A DNA stretch of 64,000 nucleotides from positions 310,001-374,000 of the forward strand of contig NZ_LLWP01000008.1 of assembly GCF_001412215.1 (NCBI RefSeq). Direction: 5' to 3'. The translations under genes were made by a program, and so were the position numbers. How positions within the stretch are numbered: the stretch's first letter is position 1; the number at the start of each line of letters is the position of its first letter. Source of the DNA: Pedobacter sp. Hv1 (GTDB lineage Bacteria > Bacteroidota > Bacteroidia > Sphingobacteriales > Sphingobacteriaceae). The notes beneath the pieces are model-generated. The model ran no database searches. It was given only the letters and a program-made list of their open reading frames with translations, and was not told where the DNA came from. Below, one piece after another: positions 1-8,826 of this stretch.

Positions 1-1412
1 CCTGTTTTAGTCAATTTATCGATATAGATATCTCTAGGATTGGCATGTTGCTCAATCGCTTTGTATAACAATGGTTGTGTAAATTTAGGCTCGTCTGCTT
101 CATTGTGACCAAATCTGCGGTAGCATAAAATATCAATAAACACATCGTTTTTATATTTCTGACGATACTCCATGGCCAAGTTGATGGCATATACCAAAGC
201 CTCAACATCATCTCCATTTACATGGAAAACTGGTGACAGGGTTACTTTAGCAATATCAGTACAATACGTACTTGAACGGGCATCTTTATAATTTGTAGTA
301 AAGCCAATTTGGTTGTTGATCACCAAGTGGATGGTTCCACCGGTTTTGTAACCTTCTAATCCGGCCATCTGGATCACCTCGTACACAATTCCCTGACCTG
401 CTACAGAAGCATCGCCATGGATCAAGATTGGTGCCAAGCGACTGTTATCGCCTGCATATTTGAAATCTATTTTAGAACGAGACATCCCTTCAACCACACC
501 ATTCACCGTTTCTAAGTGCGACGGATTTGGGCATAAGCTCAAGTGTACATTTTTACCATCAATAGTGGTTACATCTGTAGAGTAACCCAAGTGGTATTTC
601 ACATCACCCCCAAAAGGAGACTCGGCACTGTAGCCCTTGCCTTCAAACTCTGCAAAGATATCTTTATAAGTTTTTTGCATGATATTGGCCAATACGTTTA
701 AACGACCACGGTGGGCCATACCAATTACAAACTCTTCAATACCCAATTCTGCACCTTTTTCAATTACTGAATCTAATGCTGGGATCAATGCTTCTGCACC
801 TTCTAAAGAGAAACGTTTTTGTCCCAAAAATTTGGTACCCAAAAAGTTCTCGAAACTTACTGCTTCATTTAGTTTGGTCAAGATGCGTTTTTTCTCCTCG
901 ATAGAAAACTTAGGCGTATTGCGTTCGCTTTCCATTTTGGTTTCAATCCATTTTAAAATTTCAGGTGTACGTACATACAAGTACTCTGCACCAATAGACC
1001 TGCAATAGGTCTGTTCTAAGAAAGCAACAATGTCGCTTAATTTGGCAGGAGCACCAATTCCTGTTTCGATAGCTGAGTTGAAAACCGTATCCAGGTCGGC
1101 TTGTGCCAAACCAAAGTTTTCAATAGCTAAGGTTGGTAAATGTTTACGTCGCTCTCTTACCGGATTTGTTTTGGTAAACAAGTGTCCGCGTTGACGGTAT
1201 CCGTTAATTAGATTTAAAACGTTAATTTCTTTTAAAAAATGTTCAGGAGCTTCAGTACTAACATGTGTTGCATCAGAACCTCTCCCAAAATCAAAGCCTT
1301 CAAAAAATTTCTGCCAGCCAAATTCTACCGAATTTCGGTCTTCTTTATAGCTTTGGTATAAGGATTCAATATATTCGGCATTAGCGCCATTGAGATAAGA
1401 TAAGTTATCCAT
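1..1412 (-). CDS. sucA: 2-oxoglutarate dehydrogenase E1 component (3' end outside window)
   Basis: This is the thiamine-diphosphate decarboxylase subunit of the 2-oxoglutarate dehydrogenase complex of the TCA cycle. About 470 N-terminal residues are visible, roughly half the usual length, and the frame runs off the window edge. Family motifs are clear: a DVKYHLGYSTD block near residue 270, CPNPSHLE soon after, IHGDASVAGQG near 335, the ThDP/Mg region with VNGDDVEAL near 400, and RRFGHNEADEPK near 430. The start ATG at 1412 opens with MDNLSYLNG, which fits Bacteroidetes E1 proteins. A TAATTTTG box lies just upstream at 1438-1445. The E2 subunit gene would be expected downstream, outside the window. 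Confidence 0.96.
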   Translation of the reverse strand, partial: MDNLSYLNGANAEYIESLYQSYKEDRNSVEFGWQKFFEGFDFGRGSDATHVSTEAPEHFLKEINVLNLINGYRQRGHLFTKTNPVRERRKHLPTLAIENFGLAQADLDTVFNSAIETGIGAPAKLSDIVAFLEQTYCRSIGAEYLYVRTPEILKWIETKMESERNTPKFSIEEKKRILTKLNEAVSFENFLGTKFLGQKRFSLEGAEALIPALDSVIEKGAELGIEEFVIGMAHRGRLNVLANIMQKTYKDIFAEFEGKGYSAESPFGGDVKYHLGYSTDVTTIDGKNVHLSLCPNPSHLETVNGVVEGMSRSKIDFKYAGDNSRLAPILIHGDASVAGQGIVYEVIQMAGLEGYKTGGTIHLVINNQIGFTTNYKDARSSTYCTDIAKVTLSPVFHVNGDDVEALVYAINLAMEYRQKYKNDVFIDILCYRRFGHNEADEPKFTQPLLYKAIEQHANPRDIYIDKLTKT

Positions 1413-1437
1413 TGTGTATTTATTACGATAAGTATTG

Positions 1438-1470
1438 CAAAATTAGGATTTTACCTCAAGAAATGGCAAT
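1438..1470 (-). promoter_or_regulatory. Possible sucA promoter
   Basis: On the minus strand a TAATTTTG box (1438-1445) matches the Bacteroidetes -7 consensus TAnnTTTG. An ATTG lies 21 bases upstream, which is a weak -33 match. It sits about 25 bases before the sucA start codon. Confidence 0.4.
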
Positions 1471-1611
1471 AAACTTAACAATTAATTAAATAAAAAGTGC
1501 TTTTTCTAACAGGGCAAATCTGGTCGTGTAATTTAATCCTACTTACAGCATAAATCGTACCAAGCGATTTCCCAAATTCATGACCAAAATCCGAGCAGAA
1601 CAGTTGTGTTT

Positions 1612-1871
1612 CTATGTGGTGAAACTCCAATTGCTAAATTGATGAATTGCTAAACTGTTGAAATCGGTTAACTGTTTAAACTGAAGACTAGAGCACACCA
1701 TCAATCTATGTGTCCTATGTCCCTATGTGGTGAAATTGATAAATTGCTAAACTGGTTAAATTGGCTAACTGTTTAAACTGAAGACTAGAGCACACCGTCC
1801 ATCTATGTGTCCTATGTCCCTATGTGGTGAAATTGATGAATTGCTAAACTGTTGAAATCGGTTAACTGTTT
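1612..1871. repeat. Tandem repeat with 97-bp period
   Basis: The intergenic stretch between sucA and the cryptochrome gene holds about two and a half imperfect copies of a 97-bp unit. The landmark actgtttaaa occurs at 1671 and 1768, and actgttta again at 1865. The ctatgtggtgaaa landmark recurs near 1612, 1723 and 1820. The first copy is offset by a 14-bp difference (111 rather than 97). No credible open frame runs through it. The rest of 1413-1875 shows nothing I can name. Confidence 0.85.
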
Positions 1872-1875
1872 ATAT

Positions 1876-3162
1876 TTATGCTCTTGCTGCTTGTGCGTAG
1901 GCACCCTTAGGATCTACAATTTTGAGCTGTTTCTGAAAATCGAAACTTGAAGTTAAACGTTGGTCGTTGCCTACACCTGCAACAGTTGCCCAATTGCCCC
2001 AGTTACTTGCCGGACAATAATCGATCAGTTTTTCTTCGAAATAAGCAGCCCCCATTACCCAATTCACCTTCAGTTCGTAAACCAAATAAGTAGCCACCAA
2101 TTGCCTAGCGGCTGTATTGATATAACCAGTAGCATTGAGTTCTTGCATCATGGCGTCGACCAATAAATGCCCAGTATTTCCTGTTTTCCACGAATGCAAT
2201 AGCTCGCTATCGGCCAATGGCACCAAGGCAAGTTCTTGTTTGAAACCTTCTGGTTTAAAAAAGGTATTGCGGTATTTTTTAAACATGAAACGATAATAAT
2301 CGCGCCATAATAAGCCGAGTACAATCTGATTGAAATAAGGTTTTAGCCCATAGTTGGCTTCTGCCTCTTTCATTTTCCAATACACCTCTCGTGGTGACAA
2401 GCAACCTAATGCTAACCATGGGGAAAGTTTAGACACAATTTCATTCTTTTTTAAAGAAGCATTGGCCAAGGCCATTCCCTCTCCTGTATGCAAGAAATCG
2501 TGCAAATGGTTGAGCGCTTCTTCTTCGCCACCTTTAAATTCAGAATCCTGACTGAGTCCTTCTATATCTTCGTTCACTACCAGTTCGCTCAATTCGGGTA
2601 AAATCCCCCAATCTTGTACGGTCACAAAACTGATGGCATCTGGCGTTAAAAAACAAGGCTTTACAATGGCATCACGCTCTGTTTTCTTTTTAAACTGCGT
2701 AAAAACATCAGGAATATCCTTAATTGGGAAAGGTAAATCTTCTTTATTGTAAAGCGTATGTCCGATAAAGTGTTTCAGGTTTACTTTTTGTTTCCACAAC
2801 AAGTCTTCTATTTGGGTAGAAATAGCTGTTTCTTCGCTTGCTACTTCCCTATGGTGATATACTTCTGCAATTTCATGCTCACTTACCAATGCTGGTAAAA
2901 GCTCTTCAGGTTTTCCATTTAAAATGAGGATATCGCCACCATAACTTTGCAAAGATTGACGAAGTGCGGCTACACTTTCTACTAAAAATTGAGCTCTTTT
3001 TGCACCTGTTTTAATACTATGGTAATTGGTGAGCTCAAACTGACGGGGATCAAAACAATAAACGGGCAAAATTTCATCAGATTTGGCAATGGCTTCAACC
3101 AGCATTTCATTATCATGCAAGCGTAAATCATTCCTAAACCAAACCAAAATCTTTTTGCTCAT
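1876..3162 (-). CDS. Cryptochrome/photolyase, DASH-type
   Basis: A FAD-dependent protein of the photolyase/cryptochrome family, probably acting on UV-damaged (single-stranded) DNA or as a blue-light sensor. The N-terminal alpha/beta antenna domain starts VWFRNDLRLHDNE. The central HHREVASEE and TLYNKEDLPFP blocks are typical of cry-DASH, and the FAD-binding helical domain carries GLLWRDYYRF, TGYINTAARQ and SNWGNWATVAGVGND. At about 428 residues it has the usual length. An in-frame ATG lies four codons upstream (3174), but MSKKILVWFRND at 3162 matches the family start better. A second family member lies at 17554, so the window carries two divergent photolyase-like genes. The downstream region holds the 97-bp repeats. 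Confidence 0.92.
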   Translation of the reverse strand: MSKKILVWFRNDLRLHDNEMLVEAIAKSDEILPVYCFDPRQFELTNYHSIKTGAKRAQFLVESVAALRQSLQSYGGDILILNGKPEELLPALVSEHEIAEVYHHREVASEETAISTQIEDLLWKQKVNLKHFIGHTLYNKEDLPFPIKDIPDVFTQFKKKTERDAIVKPCFLTPDAISFVTVQDWGILPELSELVVNEDIEGLSQDSEFKGGEEEALNHLHDFLHTGEGMALANASLKKNEIVSKLSPWLALGCLSPREVYWKMKEAEANYGLKPYFNQIVLGLLWRDYYRFMFKKYRNTFFKPEGFKQELALVPLADSELLHSWKTGNTGHLLVDAMMQELNATGYINTAARQLVATYLVYELKVNWVMGAAYFEEKLIDYCPASNWGNWATVAGVGNDQRLTSSFDFQKQLKIVDPKGAYAQAARA

Positions 3163-3349
3163 ATCCGTAGCCATTTATATTGACCTGCAATTTGCACAAA
3201 TTCTAGCAATTAGCCTTTTTAATAGCTCATTTTTTACATAGCGATAACACTATTTTGCCATTTGATTAACAAATTTGTTAAAAACAGAAACACAAAGCCT
3301 TATATTGCTAGTTGTAAAACTAAAACCTTGTGTTAAGGGTTTATGCTAT

Positions 3350-4258
3350 ATGTCGAAAAACATTTTAATTACAGGTGCCACAGGTTTGGTAGGCCGAAAA
3401 CTGATCCCTGCTTTACAAGCAAAAGGACATCAGATTGCTATTTTAACCAGAAAACCAACTGCGATCAAAGATGTGAAGGTATACCTGTGGGATGTATACC
3501 AACAGACCATAGATGAAAAGGCCTTAACAGGAATAGATACCATTATCCATTTGGCTGGCGAAGGCATTGCCGATCAAAAATGGACACCAAAACGTAAAAA
3601 AGAAATTATAGATAGCAGGGTGCAATCTTGCCAGCTTTTATATCGGGCCATTGCCGCTACAAAGGCTCCTGTTCAAACTTTTATTTCTGCATCGGCCGTT
3701 GGTTTTTATGGCGATAGAGATGAAGAAATCTTAACAGAAACCAGCGCTCCAGGTGATGGCTTTTTAGCCGACTGTTGTATGGAATGGGAAAATGCGGCAA
3801 CAGCTGGTCTTGAAATGGATATCCGTGTAGTTAAAATTAGAATCGGCCTGATTTTAAGCAAGGAAGATGGCGCATTGGCCGCAATGGAAAAACCCATCCG
3901 ATTTTTTGTGGGTGCACCTCTAGGCTCTGGCAAACAATGGATGCCTTGGATCCATTTGGATGATATTGTGAAGATTTTTACCACTGCTGTTGAAGACCCC
4001 AACCTAACTGGGCCTTACAATGCCTGTGCTCCCTATCCCGTTACCAATAAATTACTCACCCAAACCATAGCCAAAAAACTACACCGACCAGTTTGGCCAA
4101 TCAACGTGCCTCAGTTTGCATTGAAAACCCTAATGGGCGAAATGAGCATTTTACCTTTAATGAGCAGCAATACCTCTGCACAAAAACTGTTAGATGCTGG
4201 TTACCGATTTGAATATGTTGATTTGGAAAAGGCTTTGGATTCAATTTATCATTCCTAA
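3350..4258 (+). CDS. TIGR01777-type NAD(P)-dependent epimerase (YfcH-like)
   Basis: An atypical short-chain dehydrogenase/epimerase of about 302 residues. The dinucleotide-binding loop GATGLVG lies within the first 16 residues, followed by IIHLAGEGIADQKW, the SASAVGFYGDR catalytic-strand region and PWIHLDDIV. The C-terminal segment around WPINVPQFALKTLMGE fits the DUF1731 tail of this family. The substrate is not established for most members. An in-frame frame extends 25 codons upstream to 3275, but that part lacks similarity, and MSKNILITGATG at 3350 is the natural start. It is transcribed away from the cryptochrome gene. Confidence 0.88.
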   Translation: MSKNILITGATGLVGRKLIPALQAKGHQIAILTRKPTAIKDVKVYLWDVYQQTIDEKALTGIDTIIHLAGEGIADQKWTPKRKKEIIDSRVQSCQLLYRAIAATKAPVQTFISASAVGFYGDRDEEILTETSAPGDGFLADCCMEWENAATAGLEMDIRVVKIRIGLILSKEDGALAAMEKPIRFFVGAPLGSGKQWMPWIHLDDIVKIFTTAVEDPNLTGPYNACAPYPVTNKLLTQTIAKKLHRPVWPINVPQFALKTLMGEMSILPLMSSNTSAQKLLDAGYRFEYVDLEKALDSIYHS

Positions 4259-4314
4259 CTTTTAAAGTCGCTGATTTAAACTGACCATGTTGTCAGTCTG
4301 AGCTTGTCGAAGAC

Positions 4315-5151
4315 TTACTTATGCAGGATATATTTATCTAGAATATATTTGGTCATCGGCATTAGTACCTTCTTATTATTTAATGGATAATTGCCACTAT
4401 CTGTATAAAACTCTGCGCTATCCTGTTTAATCTTTACGTACCAAACTCTCCCCAAATCCTTCTCTGTAATTGTATCTAAACGATTAATTTTCTTTAATCC
4501 GACCAGTTTCTGTCTATCCAGAGCAATTACTGTAGCGTGATCAACCTTTACACTACAACCTACCGATTGGTATTCATTACCTGTCCAATACATACATTGT
4601 GTACTGATATGCTCAAAAAAAGTATAGGAAGCTAGAGCAATTAAGGTTACAGGAACGAGGGCTACTATGAATTTTTTCTTTTTAGCATTTGGCTCTCTTT
4701 CTAACCACTGAATAATTTTTTCAAGGAAGGAAGGCGAAGGCACTGGCTGGGGTGGTTGAGGTGGTAGCGGTGATATTACTATCCCTCCTCCACTATTGCT
4801 TCCACCTACTTTTGTTTCTTTCCAAGTGTCAAATGGTCTAGGCTCAAAATTGATTAGCCATGCAACTAGCTCTACTACCCTACGATTAGGATTACTCGTC
4901 TTATCAATAAGGAAATGATTAACTGGTCTAAATTTATCTATATCCAATTTACCTATCCCTACATTTTCAGATCCTTTGTAATTTCCTTCTGAGAATTTTA
5001 AAAGTATTTCTCTACCATCCTGCCTTTCCTCGTAAAGTTTCACTGCCTCATCTCTCAAATTAGCTGGCGTAGGGTTTTGCAAATCATGAGAAAGGTTAGG
5101 CTTTAATTTTTTATAGGCGACTAATATTTCTTCTTGATATTCTTCTATCAT
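4315..5151 (-). CDS. Hypothetical single-TM protein with Bacteroidetes-type N-terminal domain
   Basis: A 278-residue protein of unknown function. Residues 1-115 form a soluble, mostly helical domain ending in WLINFEPRPF, a pattern I associate with Bacteroidetes hypothetical proteins. A Gly/Ser and Pro-rich linker follows (PLPPQPPQPVPSPS), then a Lys-rich stretch and one membrane segment near residues 163-180. The C-terminal part carries MYWTGNEYQSVGC, LDRQKLVGLKKINRLDTIT and LGRVWYVKI blocks. The layout of cytosolic domain, helix and outside domain suggests a membrane sensor or anchored effector, but this is inference only. It stands alone, facing an upstream region full of ccggaatt repeats that may be regulatory. 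Confidence 0.75.
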   Translation of the reverse strand: MIEEYQEEILVAYKKLKPNLSHDLQNPTPANLRDEAVKLYEERQDGREILLKFSEGNYKGSENVGIGKLDIDKFRPVNHFLIDKTSNPNRRVVELVAWLINFEPRPFDTWKETKVGGSNSGGGIVISPLPPQPPQPVPSPSFLEKIIQWLEREPNAKKKKFIVALVPVTLIALASYTFFEHISTQCMYWTGNEYQSVGCSVKVDHATVIALDRQKLVGLKKINRLDTITEKDLGRVWYVKIKQDSAEFYTDSGNYPLNNKKVLMPMTKYILDKYILHK

Positions 5152-5506
5152 TTTCGAGCATTTTAAGCAAAAATAAACCGGAATTTCCGGAATTTTTACG
5201 GTTTTCCGGAATTCTAAACCGCACCAAAGGAATTAGCGGAATTCCTTATCACAAGCCGATTTCAGCCCACATCTTTGCTTCAGAAATCGAAACAAGCGTT
5301 TGCTCAAACTATAGTAAATGTACGAAACAGATTTCAGAACGAGTGAACATCGTGGAGGTTCGTAACCGGTTTGGGAAGCAGTTATAAGCTTCCGCGATTG
5401 ACACTCAAAAAACACTTCCCAAAAATTTCAGAAGGCCTTCTGAATAACCCGCAGTAAACCTAGCGCATGGTGCGCTAGGAATTGCAATTATTCAACTTTT
5501 AAATTT
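5152..5506. other. Non-coding stretch rich in short inverted repeats
   Basis: Three ccggaatt words lie at 5179-5217, followed by a ggaatt-rich stretch to about 5244. A perfect 14-bp palindrome cagaaggccttctg lies at 5429-5442. A 9-bp stem with a tgg loop (cctagcgca / tgcgctagg) lies at 5459-5479. The palindromes lie just before the small exported peptide gene; the ccggaatt cluster lies just before the oppositely oriented gene ending at 5151. I see no convincing gene here. Confidence 0.6.
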
Positions 5507-5764
5507 TTGAAAAAAATGTTTTTACCATTAATTATAGCCATTTTATTAGGCTTAGTAAACCCAGCAAACTATAATACCAATTGTAACAGCGGAAGTACCG
5601 TTTATGTAAATGCTAACGGAACAAACTCAGGCGATGACCCTAACGATCCAGGAGATGGTGGTGATGGCGGCGATGAAGGCGGTGGAAATGAAGATGGTCC
5701 TGGTCATGGAGGTCCTGGTGGAAATACAGGACAGAACCCACCGATAAAACCACCAACACCATAA
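5507..5764 (+). CDS. Small exported Gly/Asp-rich peptide
   Basis: A short protein (85 residues from a TTG start at 5507, or 82 from ATG 5516). It has a hydrophobic leader, FLPLIIAILLGLVNPA, then a low-complexity tail very rich in Gly, Asp, Asn and Pro, ending in a PPIKPPTP-type segment. The TTG start would supply the two lysines usual before a signal peptide. No enzymatic motif is visible. A perfect 15-bp hairpin follows four bases after the stop codon, and a TPR sensor kinase gene begins about 100 bases further on. The peptide could be a cell-surface or signalling product of that system, but nothing in the sequence proves this. Confidence 0.6.
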   Translation: MKKMFLPLIIAILLGLVNPANYNTNCNSGSTVYVNANGTNSGDDPNDPGDGGDGGDEGGGNEDGPGHGGPGGNTGQNPPIKPPTP

Positions 5765-5767
5765 ATT

Positions 5768-5800
5768 AATGAATAGGGCGATGATATCGCCCTATTCATT
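5768..5800 (+). terminator. Perfect hairpin after the small peptide gene
   Basis: A 15-bp perfectly paired stem (5768-5782 with 5786-5800) encloses a 3-base loop gat. It starts directly after the stop codon. The T-run afterwards is short, so it may act as a terminator, an attenuator before the kinase gene, or an mRNA-stabilising hairpin. Confidence 0.75.
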
Positions 5801-5845
5801 TTAACACTAAAATTAGATTAAGGAATGCGCTTTAATTTATTTTTT

Positions 5846-5853
5846 TAAATTTG
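5846..5853 (+). promoter_or_regulatory. Possible -7 box for the histidine kinase gene
   Basis: TAAATTTG matches the Bacteroidetes -7 consensus, 16 bases before the GTG start. No good TTTG is found at the expected -33 distance, so the call is weak. Confidence 0.35.
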
Positions 5854-5869
5854 GGTTAAACCCTAAACC

Positions 5870-7534
5870 GTGAAACGCCTCAATCTCCTACTTTTATTTT
5901 TAAGCATTTGTTTATGGTCTTGCTCAAAAGATCAGCTTAAAGAACAAAAAAAAGAACCTAATCCTCTATATGATCGAGCATCGGCTTATAAGGAAAATGG
6001 ACAGGTCGATAGTGCCTTCATCTATTTCAATAAGGCCAAAGATTTAGCGCTACTCCAAAAAGACAGTCTTGTTGTAGGGCAATCTTTAGCAGGCTTGGCT
6101 ATATTTTTTACAAACACTGGAGATGACCCTAATGGACAGGAATACTCATTAAATGCGCTTTCTTATTTAAACGAGAAAAAAAAACAGCATTATACAGCTC
6201 TCTCCTCCAACTATAACAATCTCGGAATTGCGACACATAATTTAAGGGATTATAAAAATGCCCATAAATATTATGATCTCGCCATTAAATTTTCAACAAC
6301 CCTAGCGGATACAAATCTATACCGAAATAACAAAGCCTATTCCTATCAAGAAACTAAACAATATAAAAAAGCTTTAGAGATATATGATCTGATCCTGAAA
6401 ACTGCTAGTAAGGACATGGAAGAATATCCACGAGTACTATCTAACATTTCTACTACAAAATGGTTGCTAAACCCAAATTACAATCCTTTGCCTGAGCTTT
6501 TAAAAGCTGCACATATTCGTGAAAAAGAAAATGATCTTTGGGGTCGGAACTCCAGTTATTATTATTTGGCTGATTATTATGGAAAAAGCAAACCAGATTC
6601 TGCTTTATATTATGCCCATCAAATGTATGATGTTGCAAAAAAATTAAAAAGCAATGATGATCAGCTGTTGGCACTTCAAAAATTGATCAAATTTAGTCCT
6701 GCACCACTAAGTAAGCAATATTTTGAAACCTACCTTAAACTTGATGACAGCGCCCTAGTTATTCGCAATAATGCCAAAAATCAATTCGCCATAGTTAGAT
6801 ATGATGTCGAAAAACATAAAGCAGCTAACTTTGTACTTCAACAAGACAACACCGAAAAAAAATACCAACTTATTATATTGATAACTGGCACCATTGTTTT
6901 GTTGATAGCTGGCCTATTTTGGTACCGAAAAAGAAAACAGCGACTACAGTTAGAAGCCCAAAACACCATTCGTGAAAACCAACTCAAAACCTCCAAAAAA
7001 GTACACGATGTTGTGGCCAATGGTTTGTATCGGGTAATGACAGAAATCGAAAATCAGGAAGATTTAAACAAAGACCATATCTTAGACAAGATTGAAGACA
7101 TGTATGAGAAATCTCGTGACATTTCTTACGACCAACCTTCCTTGACACTCCAACCCTTCCACGAAAAGGTAAATGAAATCCTCTCTTCTTTTGCTTCAGA
7201 AAACAGGGTGATACAACAGTTGGGCAATACTGCCCAACTATGGAAAAAGGTGAATACTCAGATTCAATACGAAGTTGAGCATATTCTTCAAGAACTGATG
7301 GTGAACATGAAAAGACATAGTCAAGCTAACCTTGTAATACTACAATTTGAGCAAACAACAGATCATATCAATATCTATTATACAGACAATGGCATTGGCC
7401 TCTCAAAAGATACACTTTTTAAAAATGGACTCACCAATACGGGAAACCGTATCGATCACATCCATGGCACCATTACTTTTGATACCGAAACCGAAAAAGG
7501 ACTGAAAATCAAACTTTCATTTCCAATTTCTTAA
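5870..7534 (+). CDS. TPR-containing sensor histidine kinase
   Basis: A membrane kinase of 554 residues with a GTG start. A lipoprotein-like leader ends in CLWSC (Cys18), followed by an extracytoplasmic region of tetratricopeptide-like repeats (about 30-300), one membrane helix (332-352), a coiled coil, and the kinase core. The likely phospho-accepting residue is His379 in KKVHDVVANGLY. The ATPase domain has the N-box ELMVNMKRH (Asn479) and DNGIG (506-510). The dimerisation part resembles HisKA_3 but lacks the usual RxxIARDLHD wording. The response regulator gene follows 11 bases later, so the two form a phosphorelay pair. The TPR part may bind a peptide; the neighbouring exported peptide is a possible but unproven ligand. 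Confidence 0.9.
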   Translation: MKRLNLLLLFLSICLWSCSKDQLKEQKKEPNPLYDRASAYKENGQVDSAFIYFNKAKDLALLQKDSLVVGQSLAGLAIFFTNTGDDPNGQEYSLNALSYLNEKKKQHYTALSSNYNNLGIATHNLRDYKNAHKYYDLAIKFSTTLADTNLYRNNKAYSYQETKQYKKALEIYDLILKTASKDMEEYPRVLSNISTTKWLLNPNYNPLPELLKAAHIREKENDLWGRNSSYYYLADYYGKSKPDSALYYAHQMYDVAKKLKSNDDQLLALQKLIKFSPAPLSKQYFETYLKLDDSALVIRNNAKNQFAIVRYDVEKHKAANFVLQQDNTEKKYQLIILITGTIVLLIAGLFWYRKRKQRLQLEAQNTIRENQLKTSKKVHDVVANGLYRVMTEIENQEDLNKDHILDKIEDMYEKSRDISYDQPSLTLQPFHEKVNEILSSFASENRVIQQLGNTAQLWKKVNTQIQYEVEHILQELMVNMKRHSQANLVILQFEQTTDHINIYYTDNGIGLSKDTLFKNGLTNTGNRIDHIHGTITFDTETEKGLKIKLSFPIS

Positions 7535-7545
7535 CTACCTAAAGT

Positions 7546-8217
7546 ATGTTTAAAAAAGTATTGATTGCTGAAGACCACGAAATTGCCAATTTCTCTGTAC
7601 AAAAAACCCTCGCCGACCTAGGTATAACACATGATAGCAGAAATTATGTATACTATTGTGATGATGCCTTAACACGGATTCAAAAAGCATTGAACGAGAA
7701 TGAGCCTTATGAATTGCTGATCACCGACCTTTCTTTCGACGATGACCATACCCAACAAAAAATTTCTAAAGGAACCGAACTGATCAAAGTTGCCAAACAC
7801 ATGCAACCAGATTTAAAGGTTTTGGTCTTCTCTATCGAGAACAGAACAACTGTAGCTCACACCTTGGCTCAGGAATTAGGTATCGATGCTTATGTACCCA
7901 AAGCCCGTAGAGATGCTCAGGATTTGAAGTTGGCCATAGAAACTATTTATAAAAACAAAAAATATCTTTCACCCAATTTAAAGCGGACACCAGAGGATAG
8001 AAATCATTATGACTTTACCGATTTCGACAAAACCATTCTCCACCTACTTTCGCAAGGAACGCTACAAAAAGATATCCCATTTCATTTACAGCAAAAGAAC
8101 ATCAAACCTTCTGGCCTGAGCAGCGTAGAAAAACGCCTCAATTTCATCAGAGAAGTATTAGATTTTTCGACCAATGAACAATTGATTGCTTATTGCAAGG
8201 ACAAACATATTATCTAA
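7546..8217 (+). CDS. Response regulator, LuxR-like C-terminus
   Basis: A 223-residue receiver plus DNA-binding protein, partner of the kinase just upstream. The acidic pocket is Glu9-Asp10, the phosphorylated aspartate is probably Asp61 (LLITDLSFDD), and the conserved lysine lies in the YVPKARRD block. The C-terminal 65 residues align loosely with GerE/LuxR helix-turn-helix regions (FDKTILHLLSQG, SSVEKRLNFIREVL, AYCKDKHII). Unusual acidic residues follow the phosphorylation site. Its targets are unknown. Confidence 0.88.
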   Translation: MFKKVLIAEDHEIANFSVQKTLADLGITHDSRNYVYYCDDALTRIQKALNENEPYELLITDLSFDDDHTQQKISKGTELIKVAKHMQPDLKVLVFSIENRTTVAHTLAQELGIDAYVPKARRDAQDLKLAIETIYKNKKYLSPNLKRTPEDRNHYDFTDFDKTILHLLSQGTLQKDIPFHLQQKNIKPSGLSSVEKRLNFIREVLDFSTNEQLIAYCKDKHII

Positions 8218-8590
8218 CTTTCATTTCCTCCCGATCGCATTGCAAAACTCTTTTATGTTATAGCAATCTCGCTTTCATTTACGGCATCTCAACCCTAAAT
8301 AAATTTCCTTCTACAAGCTCAGGATGACAAATTTATTTGGGGTTTGTTCTATCTATACCATCTACAAGTTTAGGCTTACAGACCAATGTTTCGTTGTGAG
8401 ATCCTCTTCACGAACACCTCAGACCAATCAAATACAATAAGCTGTTTATCAACAACTCACACCAAAACATAAGCGATCTAACCTTTTTAAAAATACTTTC
8501 TTGCTTTACGGTTTCCCGTAAATAAAGGGTTTGGCATCTGTATACATTTGAAGAGTTAACCAAATAAACATTTACAAACAATAAGTACAT
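8218..8590. other. Intergenic stretch with a possible -7 box
   Basis: No supportable gene lies in these 373 bases. TACATTTG at 8543-8550 fits the -7 consensus for the genes starting at 8591, but no matching -33 element is seen at 17-21 bases. A 7-bp hairpin (tttacgg / ccgtaaa) lies near 8506-8523. Confidence 0.4.
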
Positions 8591-8824
8591 ATGGAATATA
8601 AAGTTGTACCCTTCACTGCCATTTTAAATCAGCAAAAAGAAACAACAGATGTTGTAGCTAGACAGTTGGAAACACTAATTATGCGATTCACCAATGAGGG
8701 TTGGGAATACATCAGATTAGAAAGTGTTTCGACTTATATTCAGCCAGACCCAGGATGTTTTGGCTTTGGTGCAAAACCGGGTTACTTGGCGTCCTATCAA
8801 ATGGTAGTTTTTAGCAAGGTTTAG
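8591..8824 (+). CDS. DUF4177-like small protein
   Basis: A 77-residue protein starting MEYKVVPF, with the pattern of a small DUF4177-like fold: an early strand, an amphipathic helix (VVARQLETLIMRFTNEG), then GWEYIRLESV and a final YQMVVFSK strand. The GWE(Y) block after a helix is the hallmark. The function is unknown. Only two bases separate it from the next gene, so they are co-transcribed. Confidence 0.7.
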   Translation: MEYKVVPFTAILNQQKETTDVVARQLETLIMRFTNEGWEYIRLESVSTYIQPDPGCFGFGAKPGYLASYQMVVFSKV

Positions 8825-8826
8825 TC

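Noticed and set aside
1612..1871. Possible CRISPR array
   Set aside because: Unit is 97 bp without separate unique spacers, and no cas genes are present.
5233..5415. 60-residue minus-strand frame before the peptide gene
   Set aside because: No similarity pattern or plausible start signal; lies in a repeat-rich non-coding area.
8408..8590. 60-residue minus-strand frame
   Set aside because: Lies in an AT-rich intergenic region, no family features.
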